A DNA stretch of 64,000 bases from Verrucomicrobiia bacterium (GTDB lineage Bacteria > Verrucomicrobiota > Verrucomicrobiia > Opitutales > Cerasicoccaceae). Below, one piece after another: positions 54,722 to 63,955 of the stretch. Where the stretch lies: contig JAUIAM010000004.1 of NCBI GenBank assembly GCA_030425485.1, forward strand, positions 1 through 64,000, given 5' to 3'. The translations under genes and the position numbers were made by a program. Within the stretch, counting starts at the first letter, position 1. The number at the start of each line of letters is the position of its first letter. The notes beneath the pieces are model-generated. The model did not search any database and was not told the origin of the DNA. It was given only the letters and a program-made list of their open reading frames with translations.

Positions 54722-55017
54722 TTTTCAATACGGTTGAGGTTGTAGATGAGATGTCGAGCAGGGGTAGGTGCCGCATAAATAGCGTGCAATCTCGTCTCAA
54801 GCTGGGTTTAATCAAAGTGTCCTGGCAACGAAGTAAAAGCCCGACACGTGTTGCTTCGTTACGGTCCGCTTTTCAAGTAGTCAAGAGCTTTCATCACGAT
54901 GCAGCCCGAAGACACTCCCACAAACCAAGCTCATAGCAGGCGTTTATTTCCAGCGGGATCACACGGGCAATGTGCCCGCAACCCCTGCCCCCCGATCACC
55001 CCCTCGAACGGTCTTTT
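54722..55017. other. Intergenic region between divergent genes
   Basis: About 300 bp between the mutarotase start and regulatory site 2. It should hold the mutarotase promoter, but no shared motif or confident -35/-10 pair can be seen. Confidence 0.45.
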
Positions 55018-55069
55018 GGTAACATAACACAGCAAGTGATTTGCTAGATTTTAAGGATGCCAATAGACC
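55018..55069 (+). promoter_or_regulatory. Conserved activator-type site and promoter, site 2 (propeller-symporter operon)
   Basis: GGTAACATAAC (55018-55028), 11 nt, TTTG (55040-55043); -35 TTGCTA (55041-55046), 17-nt spacer, -10 TAGACC (55064-55069). The -10 ends 9 nt before ATG 55079, which favours ATG 55115 as the true start. Confidence 0.65.
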
Positions 55070-55114
55070 AACGACAAGATGAGTAGTTCATCTATCCCCT
55101 GCCCCCGATTCCCC

Positions 55115-57175
55115 ATGATATATCGTTTCCCACGCTTACTTCTCTCATTACTCACAGCGACACTTCCACTGGCGATACACGCTGCGGAAAACTCAGAAGA
55201 CCTTGTACGCCTAAAGTACAACGCAGATCACGCTATCGCCGACCTCGGCGTCGGCCTCTGGGGCTGGCCCTTCCCCGTGGACCGTAACGAAGACGGAAAA
55301 ACTGACCTCATCGTTATCTCCGGTTCGTCGCCCTACCGAGGAACCTATTACTTTGAAAACACCGGACAGCGTGACGACAACGGTGCAGAAATCTTCAGAC
55401 GTGCCGTCCGCCTCGGGGAAGGCCGCAACGACACCACGCCCTCCTACCTCCCAGATGGTACCATGCGTGTGCTTGGTCCCGGCTGGGAATATCCCGACTT
55501 TTTGCAGACGGGCACAGATAAGCGCGTTCGCATGCCGAACATAGACCCCAAGGCCATTCACCAAACAGCCAGTCGTGTCCGCGGCCAGCAGTACAGCCTT
55601 GTGGATTTCGACGGTGACGGACTGCTTGACCTCGTTGTCGGTCTTGGCGACTGGACCGACTACGGCTGGGACAACGCCTTCGACAAAAATGGGCGTTGGG
55701 TCAACGGCCCATTACACGGCTACATCTACATCCTTAAAAATACAGGTACGAACGAAGATCCCGTTTACCAAAAACCCATTCGCCTCCAAGCCGATGGACG
55801 TCCCATCGATGTCTACGGGATGCCCTCCCCGGTCTTCGGTGACTTCCGCAACACCGGCAAGCTCGACCTCATCTGCGGCGAATTCGTAGACGGGCTCACC
55901 TTCTTTGAAAACATTGGTACCCGCACCGAGCCGCGTTACGCACCCGGTCGGCGACTTACTTACGGTAGCGAGCCCATCACCCTCCCCTTGCAGATGATTG
56001 TCGTCACCGCCTATGACTGGAACAACAACGGTCTGCTTGACCTCGTCGTCGCTCAAGAAGACGGTCGCGTCGCCCTGCTCGAAAACACCGGACGCGTGCT
56101 CAGTACCGAGCAAAGAAACTCACCCAGTTCGCCCGCCTTCACCATCAACCTCCCGGAGTTCGCCCCACCCAGGTTCTTCCGCCAGGAAGCCGACGAGGTG
56201 AAGTTCGGTGTCCTGACTTCACCCTCCATTATCGACTGGGACAGTGACGGCCAGGCCGACATTGTCACGGGGAACGCCGCCGGAGAAGTTGCTTACATTA
56301 AAAACCTCGGCGGCACCCCCACCCAATGGGCCGAGCCCGAAGTACTCACAGCCGGTGATCCCCCCATGCCCATCCGTTTTATGGCGGGATACAACGGATC
56401 AATACAGGGTCCCGCCGAATCCAAATGGGGCTACACCAACCTTTCCACGGGAGACTTCGATGGAGACGGACTCCCCGATATCATCGTCAGCGACATCACT
56501 GGTCGCGTGTACTGGATAAAGAATCTCGGCGCTAACACCAAGGGCACGCCCCCCGCTCTCGCCCAAGCCGAGAAAATCCGTGTCTGGTGGGACGGCGCGC
56601 CCGCCCAGAAAACCGCCTGGAACTGGTGGAATCCCCAGGATGACGAGCTCGTCGTCCAATGGCGCTGCACACCTGCCCTCGTCACCCTACCCGGTCAATC
56701 GGACCCGGGCCTCATAACCGTCGACCCCGAAGGCTACCTCGCCCTCTATACTCTGGAAACCCGTGATGGCGAAACCCGAGTCCTGCCCGGCAAACGTATC
56801 TTCCACATGCGCGGCCCATCCTCCTTCGACGGTCACCACCGCCCAACGGGTGAGACAGACGGCTTGCTGCGGATGAATACGGCGGAAGCTGGCCGTAGTG
56901 GACGACGCACCTTTACCTTCACCGACTGGGATGGCGACGGTCGCATCGACCTTCTCGTCAACAGCCGCAACCTCAATTTTCTCAAGAATATTTCCGACCA
57001 ACCGGGCGAGTTCATCTTCGAAGACCAGGGCCCCATTGCCGAGCGCAAGCTGGGAGGACACAGCACTTCGCCCGCCTTCGGCGATATCAATGGCGATGGC
57101 AAGGAAACCCTGCTTATTGGCGCGGAAGACGGCTTTTTCTACCAGTTTCGCACACCCGAAGAGCCTGCCCCTTAA
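55115..57175 (+). CDS. FG-GAP/VCBS repeat propeller protein, secreted
   Basis: 686 aa. Signal peptide (about 1-23, ending IHAAE), then at least eight acidic calcium-binding repeats: DRNEDGKTDLIV, DFDGDGLLDLVVG, DFRNTGKLDLICG, DWNNNGLLDLVV, DWDSDGQADIVTG, DFDGDGLPDIIVS, DWDGDGRIDLLVN and DINGDGKETLLIG. This is a large propeller, often found in polysaccharide utilisation loci of Verrucomicrobiota where it may bind glycan. It is 27 nt before the symporter gene, in one operon. The start at 55115 is preferred on promoter geometry; ATG 55079 is in frame. Confidence 0.82.
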   Translation: MIYRFPRLLLSLLTATLPLAIHAAENSEDLVRLKYNADHAIADLGVGLWGWPFPVDRNEDGKTDLIVISGSSPYRGTYYFENTGQRDDNGAEIFRRAVRLGEGRNDTTPSYLPDGTMRVLGPGWEYPDFLQTGTDKRVRMPNIDPKAIHQTASRVRGQQYSLVDFDGDGLLDLVVGLGDWTDYGWDNAFDKNGRWVNGPLHGYIYILKNTGTNEDPVYQKPIRLQADGRPIDVYGMPSPVFGDFRNTGKLDLICGEFVDGLTFFENIGTRTEPRYAPGRRLTYGSEPITLPLQMIVVTAYDWNNNGLLDLVVAQEDGRVALLENTGRVLSTEQRNSPSSPAFTINLPEFAPPRFFRQEADEVKFGVLTSPSIIDWDSDGQADIVTGNAAGEVAYIKNLGGTPTQWAEPEVLTAGDPPMPIRFMAGYNGSIQGPAESKWGYTNLSTGDFDGDGLPDIIVSDITGRVYWIKNLGANTKGTPPALAQAEKIRVWWDGAPAQKTAWNWWNPQDDELVVQWRCTPALVTLPGQSDPGLITVDPEGYLALYTLETRDGETRVLPGKRIFHMRGPSSFDGHHRPTGETDGLLRMNTAEAGRSGRRTFTFTDWDGDGRIDLLVNSRNLNFLKNISDQPGEFIFEDQGPIAERKLGGHSTSPAFGDINGDGKETLLIGAEDGFFYQFRTPEEPAP

Positions 57176-57202
57176 CAAGACTGCACCCTTAGCCCCACCC
57201 AC

Positions 57203-58711
57203 ATGCAACCCCCTTCACACTTCACCGTGCTCGATGGCATCGTGCTCGCAGTCTACTTCGCGATCACGATGGGCATCGGCTTCTTCTTCTGGCGTAAAAG
57301 CAAATCCGTAGACGGGTTTACTGCGGCCAATCGCAGCTTGCCCGGGTGGCTTACCGGCCTTTCCATCCTCGGCACATACGTCAGCAGCATCAGCTTCCTG
57401 GCAGTTCCCGGACGCGCCCTATCGGGAAACTGGAACGCATTTGTATTCAGTATTTCGATACCTTTCGCGGCGTGGATTGCGGTGCGATGGTTCATGCCGT
57501 TCTATCGTAGCGGTGGACACATTTCGGCCTATGAACATCTGGAGGAGCGCTTCGGCCCCTGGGCACGCATTTACACCAGTGCCTGCTACCTGCTTACGCA
57601 GCTTGCCCGGATCGGCACCGTTATGTATCTGATGGCCCTGCCGATGAATGTGCTGCTGGGCTGGAGCATTCACTGGATCATCCTTGTCACCGGAGTCGCC
57701 GTCACCCTCTACACCTTTGTCGGCGGCATCGTAGCAGTTATTTGGAACGATGCCATACAGACTGTGGTTCTCATCGTTGGCGCCCTGGTCTGTCTGGTTA
57801 TAATGATCACCGCCCTCCCCGGTGGATTCGGCCAGTTTATGGAACTCGGCATCACACACGACAAGTTCAGCCTCGGTTCATATGGACTTGATCTAGCCGC
57901 CCCCACCTTCTGGGTAGTTCTGGCCTACGGTGTCGTAATCAATCTGCAAAACTTCGGCATCGATCAAAATTACATCCAGCGATACCATGCGGCGTCCTCG
58001 GATCGTGAGGCGGCCAAGAGCATATGGCTTGGCGCGCTCCTCTATGTCCCCGTCTCTGCGATTTTCTTCATTATCGGCACCGCCCTCTTTTCCTACTACA
58101 CGGCGGGGGCAGCAGTCCTGCCAGAGGCGTATCAGGGCGAGGCTCAAGCGGACCGTGTCTTTCCTTATTTCATCGTCACCGCCCTGCCCGATGGGGTTAC
58201 CGGTTTACTCATCGCAGCCATTTTTGCCGCCGCCATGAGTACCGTCTCAACCAGCCTAAACTCTTCGGCGACGATTATTTTAAGCGACTACTACAAGCGC
58301 TATTTCCGGAAAAACTCTGACGAGCGAAGCGACATGCGGGCACTCTACATCACCACGATTATCGTCGGCATTCTCGGCACTGGTATCGCGCTTGCCCTGA
58401 CCAAAGTCTCCAGCGCCCTCGACGCCTGGTGGCTACTCGCAGGCATCTTTGGCGGTGGCACTCTGGGGCTCTTCTTACTCGGCTTTCTCTCTCGCCGCGC
58501 TACCAACCTGACCGCCATTATCGGCGTTACCTGCGGCGTCGTCCTCATCATCTGGATGACGCTCTCGCCCAAAGCCGGAGACTGGTTCAGCGACTCCCTG
58601 CGCAGCCCCTTCCACAGCTTCCTCATTATTGTCTTCGGCACCACCACGATCCTGATCGTTGGCTTGGTTGCAACGAGCATCCTCAAGCCGGGAAAAGCAC
58701 ACACCTCATGA
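57203..58711 (+). CDS. Sodium:solute symporter (SSS family)
   Basis: 502 aa membrane transporter with about 13 hydrophobic helices. SSS signatures: DGFTAANRSLPGWLTGLSILGTYVSSISF, VGGIVAVIWNDAIQT and AAAMSTVSTSLNSSATI (in parts). The SGLT-like pattern suggests uptake of a sugar with Na+, consistent with a marine or saline habitat and with the glycosidases around it. It is the only clear importer in the locus, so it may carry the fucose or other monosaccharide released outside. Confidence 0.9.
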   Translation: MQPPSHFTVLDGIVLAVYFAITMGIGFFFWRKSKSVDGFTAANRSLPGWLTGLSILGTYVSSISFLAVPGRALSGNWNAFVFSISIPFAAWIAVRWFMPFYRSGGHISAYEHLEERFGPWARIYTSACYLLTQLARIGTVMYLMALPMNVLLGWSIHWIILVTGVAVTLYTFVGGIVAVIWNDAIQTVVLIVGALVCLVIMITALPGGFGQFMELGITHDKFSLGSYGLDLAAPTFWVVLAYGVVINLQNFGIDQNYIQRYHAASSDREAAKSIWLGALLYVPVSAIFFIIGTALFSYYTAGAAVLPEAYQGEAQADRVFPYFIVTALPDGVTGLLIAAIFAAAMSTVSTSLNSSATIILSDYYKRYFRKNSDERSDMRALYITTIIVGILGTGIALALTKVSSALDAWWLLAGIFGGGTLGLFLLGFLSRRATNLTAIIGVTCGVVLIIWMTLSPKAGDWFSDSLRSPFHSFLIIVFGTTTILIVGLVATSILKPGKAHTS

Positions 58712-58771
58712 GACTTGGCACTCCGCCTCATTCTAAGGAAGCACGCTTACACCCACCCAATTCTTCCGCAT

Positions 58772-58823
58772 GTTAGCATAACCTGCATTAGGTTTTGTTC
58801 TACTGGATCATTCGTCCTATCTT
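58772..58823 (+). promoter_or_regulatory. Conserved activator-type site and promoter, site 3 (sialidase 2 operon)
   Basis: GTTAGCATAAC (58772-58782), 11 nt, TTTG (58794-58797); -35 TTGTTC (58795-58800), 17-nt spacer, -10 TATCTT (58818-58823). The leader to the ATG is about 20 nt. Very similar to site 1 beyond the core. Confidence 0.65.
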
Positions 58824-58849
58824 AAGTACTCCCAAGTTAAAGCCCCCCT

Positions 58850-60169
58850 ATGACCATATCTCTTGCCCACCCCTCAGCCATCCTTCTGGCAGTCTGCTCG
58901 CTTCTCATCAGCAGCGTGACCAGCGCCAACCCTGTTCGTCCGCTTGCTCAAGACCATGTTACGGTTTATGAGTCGCCCAATCCCAAAAACGTCCCACTTT
59001 ATAACCCAAGTATTATCAGCCTTGATTCAGGCCGCCTCGTCGCCGCCTATTTGGTCAGCGGCAAGCGCGACCCCAAGCTACACTCCCGGACCGACATCGT
59101 GACCTCTGACGATGGCGGGCTAACTTGGCAAAAGCGCGCGGAAAGCAAGATCGGTCAATCTCGTCTCTTTCAGGTTGGTCATGACCTCTACCTGATCGGC
59201 ACCTCCATGGGCCTGAACATACAACGTTCTACAGACGACGGACTCACCTGGTCTAAGCCCACCAAGATAGCCACGGGTCGCTGGCATCAATCGGCGACCA
59301 ACTACTGGCTCGCCAATGGCAATGTTTACCTCGCCCTGGAAAAACGCGTCGGAGAAGAGATCAACGGCTGGTATGTCGGCGAACTCTCCCCCATTCTCCT
59401 GCGCGCCAAAGTCACGGACGATCTCACCAAGCCTGAGTCCTGGTCTTTCTCACCTGACTACACCTTTAAGGACATCATCCCCGGCTACACAGAGAACTAC
59501 CCCATCATCGAATTTGTGGGTATCCCTTTTTACGCTCAGGACTTTCCAGAGCGCAATGTTTTCGAGAAGGGTTATAATATGCCTCCGATGGGCTGGCTGG
59601 AAGCGAACGTCGCTCAGATCACTGACCCCGACCACTACTGGTACGATCCCAAAGGCAAAACATTCCACCTGCTGATGCGCGCCCATACAGGGGGAACCGG
59701 CTATGCCGCAATGGCCAAGGTTGTAGAAAACGAAGACGGCATCATGACCACCTCTCTGGAAACTGTCCCCTCAGGGCAAAGCGTCCTCTACCTTCCCATG
59801 CCCGGCGGACAGATGCGCTTCCACATTCTTTACGACGAGGAAACCAAGCTGTACTGGCTGCTCTCCTCACAGGCTACCGACTCTATGACCCGCGCAGAGC
59901 GACTCCCCCCGGAGCGCTATAACCTCCCCAACAATGAGCGGCACCGCTTAGTCCTGTATTTTTCCAAAAATCTCGTCGATTGGTGCTTTGCAGGCGTCGT
60001 CGCTATCGGCAACTCGCCAAAGGAGGCACGCCACTACGCCAGTATGGCAATAGACGGTGAGGATATTGTCATACTCTCCCGCTCCGGGGACGAACGCGCA
60101 CGCTCAGCCCACGACGGAAACCTCATCACATTCCACCGCGTGAAGGACTTCCGCGACTTAGTTTACTAA
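58850..60169 (+). CDS. Sialidase-family (BNR/Asp-box) secreted protein 2
   Basis: 439 aa. Signal peptide (about 1-25, ending TSAN), Asp boxes SDDGGLTWQ and STDDGLTWS, and repeated propeller strands (YNPSIISLDSGRLVAAYLVSG, LFQVGHDLYLIGTS, FHLLMRAHTGGTG). Only distantly like the sialidase-family protein at 52264, with fewer Asp boxes, so substrate specificity probably differs. It is 51 nt upstream of fucosidase 2 and under site 3. Confidence 0.78.
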   Translation: MTISLAHPSAILLAVCSLLISSVTSANPVRPLAQDHVTVYESPNPKNVPLYNPSIISLDSGRLVAAYLVSGKRDPKLHSRTDIVTSDDGGLTWQKRAESKIGQSRLFQVGHDLYLIGTSMGLNIQRSTDDGLTWSKPTKIATGRWHQSATNYWLANGNVYLALEKRVGEEINGWYVGELSPILLRAKVTDDLTKPESWSFSPDYTFKDIIPGYTENYPIIEFVGIPFYAQDFPERNVFEKGYNMPPMGWLEANVAQITDPDHYWYDPKGKTFHLLMRAHTGGTGYAAMAKVVENEDGIMTTSLETVPSGQSVLYLPMPGGQMRFHILYDEETKLYWLLSSQATDSMTRAERLPPERYNLPNNERHRLVLYFSKNLVDWCFAGVVAIGNSPKEARHYASMAIDGEDIVILSRSGDERARSAHDGNLITFHRVKDFRDLVY

Positions 60170-60220
60170 GGCCGATGCACCTCAGCAACAATACGACCTC
60201 AATCCCTTATTTAATATAAA

Positions 60221-61990
60221 ATGATAATCAAACGACTGAAATCTGCTGCCATGCCCCTACGCCTACCACACATCCTGACCGCTCTCCTTGTCGCTACCTT
60301 CACTATACCCTCATATGCACAACAAACCGTGCCCGGTGAAACCGATGCAGAGCGTGACATACGCATGCAGTGGTGGCGCGACGCCAAGTATGGCATGTTT
60401 ATCCACTGGGGAGCATCGACATACCTCGGCGGCGAGTGGAACGGAAAAATTTACGGGGATAGCCACGGACTCATTCGTGATGCCAAGATCCCACCCGAAG
60501 AGTATGCCGCCGCGCTTCAGCCATTCAACCCAATCGAGTTTGACGCAGAGCAGTGGGTGCGTGACGCCCAGCGCTTCGGCTTCAAGTACATCGTTTTCAT
60601 TGCCAAGCACCATGACGGCTTTGCCATGTGGGATTCGCAGGCGTCCGACTTCAACATTATTGATGCTACCGAGTTTGATCGCGACATCCTGGCTGAACTA
60701 TCCGCCGCCTGCCAGAAGTATGGCATGAAATTCGGTGTCTACTATTCACATGCGCGAGACTGGTATCACCCAGGTGGCGCAATGGGACTGCGAGACATGC
60801 CCAACTGGCATCCCTCCCAGGAAGGCGAATTCGCGGATTACATCCACGATGTCGCTGTGCCACAGGTACGCGAGTTAATGACCAACTATGGTCCCATTGC
60901 CGAGCTCTGGTGGGACACGCCCGACAAGATGACACCGGAGCTGGCCGCTGAGTTCACCGAACTCCTAAAGCTACAGCCCGGCATCGTGACGAACAGCCGA
61001 CTGCTCAACCGCGACGGCACCGGTGGCGACTTTGATACGCCCGAGCGCTACATTCCAGCCAACCAGGAGCATGGACTCGACTTTGAAGTCTGCATGACAA
61101 TCGGTCGTACCTGGATGTGGAGCAAGGAAGACGAACGCGAAAAGTCAGCTCAGGACATCCTCGACAACCTACTCAATATTGCCAGCAAGGGAGGCAACTA
61201 CCTCCTTAACATCGGGCCCACCCCACAGGGTACCTTCGCACACTGGCAGGTCGAGCGACTCGAATACGTCGGCGACTGGCTGGCAGACTACGGTGAGGCC
61301 ATCTATGGCACCAGCAAAGGACCCTTCCGCTATTGGGAAAACGGCTACGCCACCACAAAAGGCAATTCGCTCTACCTGCTCGTGACCGATTGGCCGACAG
61401 ACGGCAAGCTGTACGTCCCCATTGCCAATGTCCCTACCTCAGCGCGCGCGTTGGGGACACCATCACAACCCTTTACCTTTAAATCCACCGACAAGGGATT
61501 ATTCATCGACGTTCCACGGCAGCCGCTGGATGAGCGCGCGTCAGTCATCGTGCTCGACATGCCCCAGCCAGCCATACCGATTCGCCAGGGTCAACTAGCC
61601 GACGAGCGCGGTGCTTACGAACTCACTGCGGTGGACGGCGAACGCTACGGACTACGCCTGCGGCTAATCGGTGATGTGATCCCAAGCTGGCCGACCGGTC
61701 TGTACAGTGTGACCTGGCCGATCTATATCGAGCAACCCGGTACATACCGCGTACTCGCTACTTATGCCTGCGATCCCGATAAGGCAGGCGGCACCCTCGA
61801 TTTGACATTCAATCAGCAGAAGCTAACCGCAATCACCCAGCCAACGGCTTCAACTACGGATTTCCAGACGGTCGATTTGGGCACCGTTACCTTCGACCAC
61901 GAGCAATCTGTTGAAGTGGTGCTCAAGCAGCTAAAAAGAAAAGACCCCAAAGCAGTCAGCTTCAAGTCCCTGACCATCATACCTGATTAA
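60221..61990 (+). CDS. GH29 alpha-L-fucosidase 2 (secreted)
   Basis: 589 aa, closely similar along its whole length to the gene at 48314. Signal peptide (about 1-33, ending SYAQ), WWRDAKYGMFIHWGAS, YIVFIAKHHDGFAMWDS, YYSHARDWYHPGGA and nucleophile Asp232 in AELWWDTPD. The same beta-rich C-terminal modules follow. Loop differences (LLNRDGTGGDFDTPERY here, LISGSGDFDTPERY there) suggest separate linkage or aglycone preferences. Second gene after sialidase 2. Confidence 0.92.
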   Translation: MIIKRLKSAAMPLRLPHILTALLVATFTIPSYAQQTVPGETDAERDIRMQWWRDAKYGMFIHWGASTYLGGEWNGKIYGDSHGLIRDAKIPPEEYAAALQPFNPIEFDAEQWVRDAQRFGFKYIVFIAKHHDGFAMWDSQASDFNIIDATEFDRDILAELSAACQKYGMKFGVYYSHARDWYHPGGAMGLRDMPNWHPSQEGEFADYIHDVAVPQVRELMTNYGPIAELWWDTPDKMTPELAAEFTELLKLQPGIVTNSRLLNRDGTGGDFDTPERYIPANQEHGLDFEVCMTIGRTWMWSKEDEREKSAQDILDNLLNIASKGGNYLLNIGPTPQGTFAHWQVERLEYVGDWLADYGEAIYGTSKGPFRYWENGYATTKGNSLYLLVTDWPTDGKLYVPIANVPTSARALGTPSQPFTFKSTDKGLFIDVPRQPLDERASVIVLDMPQPAIPIRQGQLADERGAYELTAVDGERYGLRLRLIGDVIPSWPTGLYSVTWPIYIEQPGTYRVLATYACDPDKAGGTLDLTFNQQKLTAITQPTASTTDFQTVDLGTVTFDHEQSVEVVLKQLKRKDPKAVSFKSLTIIPD

Positions 61991-62008
61991 ATGGCAGACT
62001 GAAGCCTT

Positions 62009-62061
62009 GTTAACATAACACAAGACGACATTTGACCCTCACACCCATACTAACTTACACT
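62009..62061 (+). promoter_or_regulatory. Conserved activator-type site and promoter, site 4 (PEP-CTERM/pseudopilin pair)
   Basis: GTTAACATAAC (62009-62019), 11 nt, TTTG (62031-62034); -35 TTGACC (62032-62037), 18-nt spacer, -10 TACACT (62056-62061). The best -35 of the five. Confidence 0.65.
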
Positions 62062-62116
62062 CATTCCGTGCAGTGTTTTTAAAGCACTATTGCTAACCCT
62101 ATAACTAATATACCTC

Positions 62117-63001
62117 ATGAAGATCACACGCCCATTCACTAAGCTCCTCACCCTAGCCGCTATCCTGCCTCTTTGCGCCCAGGCCAATACGGTCATACTG
62201 GATCAAGACTTTAATAACGGCAGTCGCTCGATTCAGGACCTGCCCAGCTCTGCGCAGTGGTTCCAGTCGTTCAACAACCTCGACATGGTCGAAACCTCAC
62301 CTGGAGAGTACTCGCTCGAGAACGCTCCGAGCAGTGCTACGATTCGTCATGGAGTTGCTTATTACGCTCCCACAAGCACACCCATTTCGATAGCTGCTGG
62401 CCAAACCATTACAGCTTCACTCAGCATTACCCCGAGCTCAAAAACCCCCGATAATAGTGACAGGATATTGCGTATCGGCCTGCTTCATTCCGGTGCAAAC
62501 CGACTGACCGAGGACGGCAACCCAAACATTGCCATGAGTGGGTACGGCTTTTTTGTTAACCCCGAAACCCTGAGAGTCAATACTTACGGACGCACGGAAG
62601 ACGCCGGCCCTGTCTTCTCCTCCTTGACCAACGGCAATGGCTGGACTGGCGGTACCACTGGTGGACAAATATCCGACATCACCCCGGAGGACGCCTTCGC
62701 CATGGTGCAAAACACCGCTTATGACATCACGCTCAGCATCGAGCATCTCAGCAACGGCGACCTGAACATCTCCTACACGACCAGCAATGGCGTAGACTCG
62801 GTGACCACCAGCTTCGTGGAGAGCAACTATCTGGTTACGGATTTCGATACGATTGCCTTTGCCTGGGGGAATCATTTCGGCGACGGCCTTATCGACAATG
62901 TCGCAATCACGGTTGTCCCCGAACCTTCCCAGTTTGCTCTGCTCGCTGGTTTCGCCGGATTCATCGCACTCGGTATCAAGCGCCAAAGAAAAAACGCCTG
63001 A
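62117..63001 (+). CDS. PEP-CTERM sorting domain protein
   Basis: 294 aa. Signal peptide (about 1-23, ending AQAN), a lectin/jelly-roll-like body (VILDQDFNNGSRSIQDLP, RILRIGLLHSGANR, DTIAFAWGNHFGDGLIDNVAIT) and the sorting signal VVPEPSQFALLAGFAGFIAL followed by KRQRKNA. The body resembles proteins of glycan loci whose fold is concanavalin-like. Shares the site-4 promoter with the pseudopilin 59 nt downstream. Confidence 0.82.
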   Translation: MKITRPFTKLLTLAAILPLCAQANTVILDQDFNNGSRSIQDLPSSAQWFQSFNNLDMVETSPGEYSLENAPSSATIRHGVAYYAPTSTPISIAAGQTITASLSITPSSKTPDNSDRILRIGLLHSGANRLTEDGNPNIAMSGYGFFVNPETLRVNTYGRTEDAGPVFSSLTNGNGWTGGTTGGQISDITPEDAFAMVQNTAYDITLSIEHLSNGDLNISYTTSNGVDSVTTSFVESNYLVTDFDTIAFAWGNHFGDGLIDNVAITVVPEPSQFALLAGFAGFIALGIKRQRKNA

Positions 63002-63060
63002 AAACTGAGCGCTCGGTCTTTAGGCGTTTCGTTCCCCATTACACCTAAGAACCCCAACCT

Positions 63061-63816
63061 ATGCCCTTAACCTTCACCCGGTTCCGGTTCCAGTCCGAAC
63101 GCGGATTCACGTTGATTGAGCTGTTAGCCGTTGTAGCAGTCATCGGTATTCTTGTTGCCGTCCTCATTCCGGTGATCAGCTCCATCCGTGAATCCGCGTA
63201 CCAATCACAGTGTGCAAGTAACCTGCGCCAGATCATGAGCGCATTTCAGCTCTATGCATCGGAAAACAACGGCTACCTGCCTGCCGCCTCGCGCGCTACA
63301 GATCCCACTGTCCCTGCGAACCAGTCTCCTAACTCTCGATGGTCACGTGACCTCGAGGCTTACCTACCGCAGTCCCGCCGCGCCAATTCAGTCAACCAGA
63401 TCTGGGACAATGAGGTTTTCGTCTGCCCCGCCGCCGTCACCCCCTCGGGAAAATCTGACCCGGGAGACATCAAAATGGCCTATAACGCCAGCCAGGCACT
63501 CTACGGCGAGAATGGAGACAGTGGCTTTGGCACCTCACGCTTTGAAAGGCGAAAACTCATGACCATCGAGGACCCCGCCAAAACCCCGCTGGTTTATGAC
63601 GCACCACTGCTCGCAAATTTCGACGTCCAAAGCAACTACTACGCCACCTGGCCACAAGTCCGCTCTGACTTCACACGCAGCATAGAAGACATGAGATACC
63701 TTTCCTTCCGCCACAAGGATAACATGAATGTCCTCATGGCTGACGGTGCCGTCCACACTGTTGGACCTGAATACCTCCAAACCCTCGACGTGCGCCGATG
63801 GAGGGGGCTGGAGTAA
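63061..63816 (+). CDS. Stand-alone pseudopilin with H-X9-DG motif
   Basis: 251 aa. Prepilin signal ERGFTLIELLAVVAVIGILV (Phe16, Glu20), then CASNLRQIMSAFQLYASENNG (in part), a four-residue cysteine pattern (CASN, CPAAV) and a C-terminal H-X9-DG motif, RHKDNMNVLMADGAVH (about 218-233). These T2SS-type pseudopilins are numerous in Verrucomicrobiota and related phyla and may serve dedicated secretion of neighbouring enzymes. Paired with a PEP-CTERM gene, like the pair at 38443-41036. Confidence 0.88.
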   Translation: MPLTFTRFRFQSERGFTLIELLAVVAVIGILVAVLIPVISSIRESAYQSQCASNLRQIMSAFQLYASENNGYLPAASRATDPTVPANQSPNSRWSRDLEAYLPQSRRANSVNQIWDNEVFVCPAAVTPSGKSDPGDIKMAYNASQALYGENGDSGFGTSRFERRKLMTIEDPAKTPLVYDAPLLANFDVQSNYYATWPQVRSDFTRSIEDMRYLSFRHKDNMNVLMADGAVHTVGPEYLQTLDVRRWRGLE

Positions 63817-63955
63817 TTCCGGCCATCCAGCCGCATCACTGCTGTGGCCTGCTTTCTTTATCTGCTCCGAAATTTGAAAAGTCCGGAGCTGTAGCATCAG
63901 CTAAGCCAGCGTAGTAGTACGAATGCCAGGCCTAATAACGCAGAGCCTCTGCAGC

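Noticed and set aside
54722-55017. A shared regulatory site for the mutarotase gene
   Set aside because: No GTTAnnATAAC match on either strand in the upstream region.
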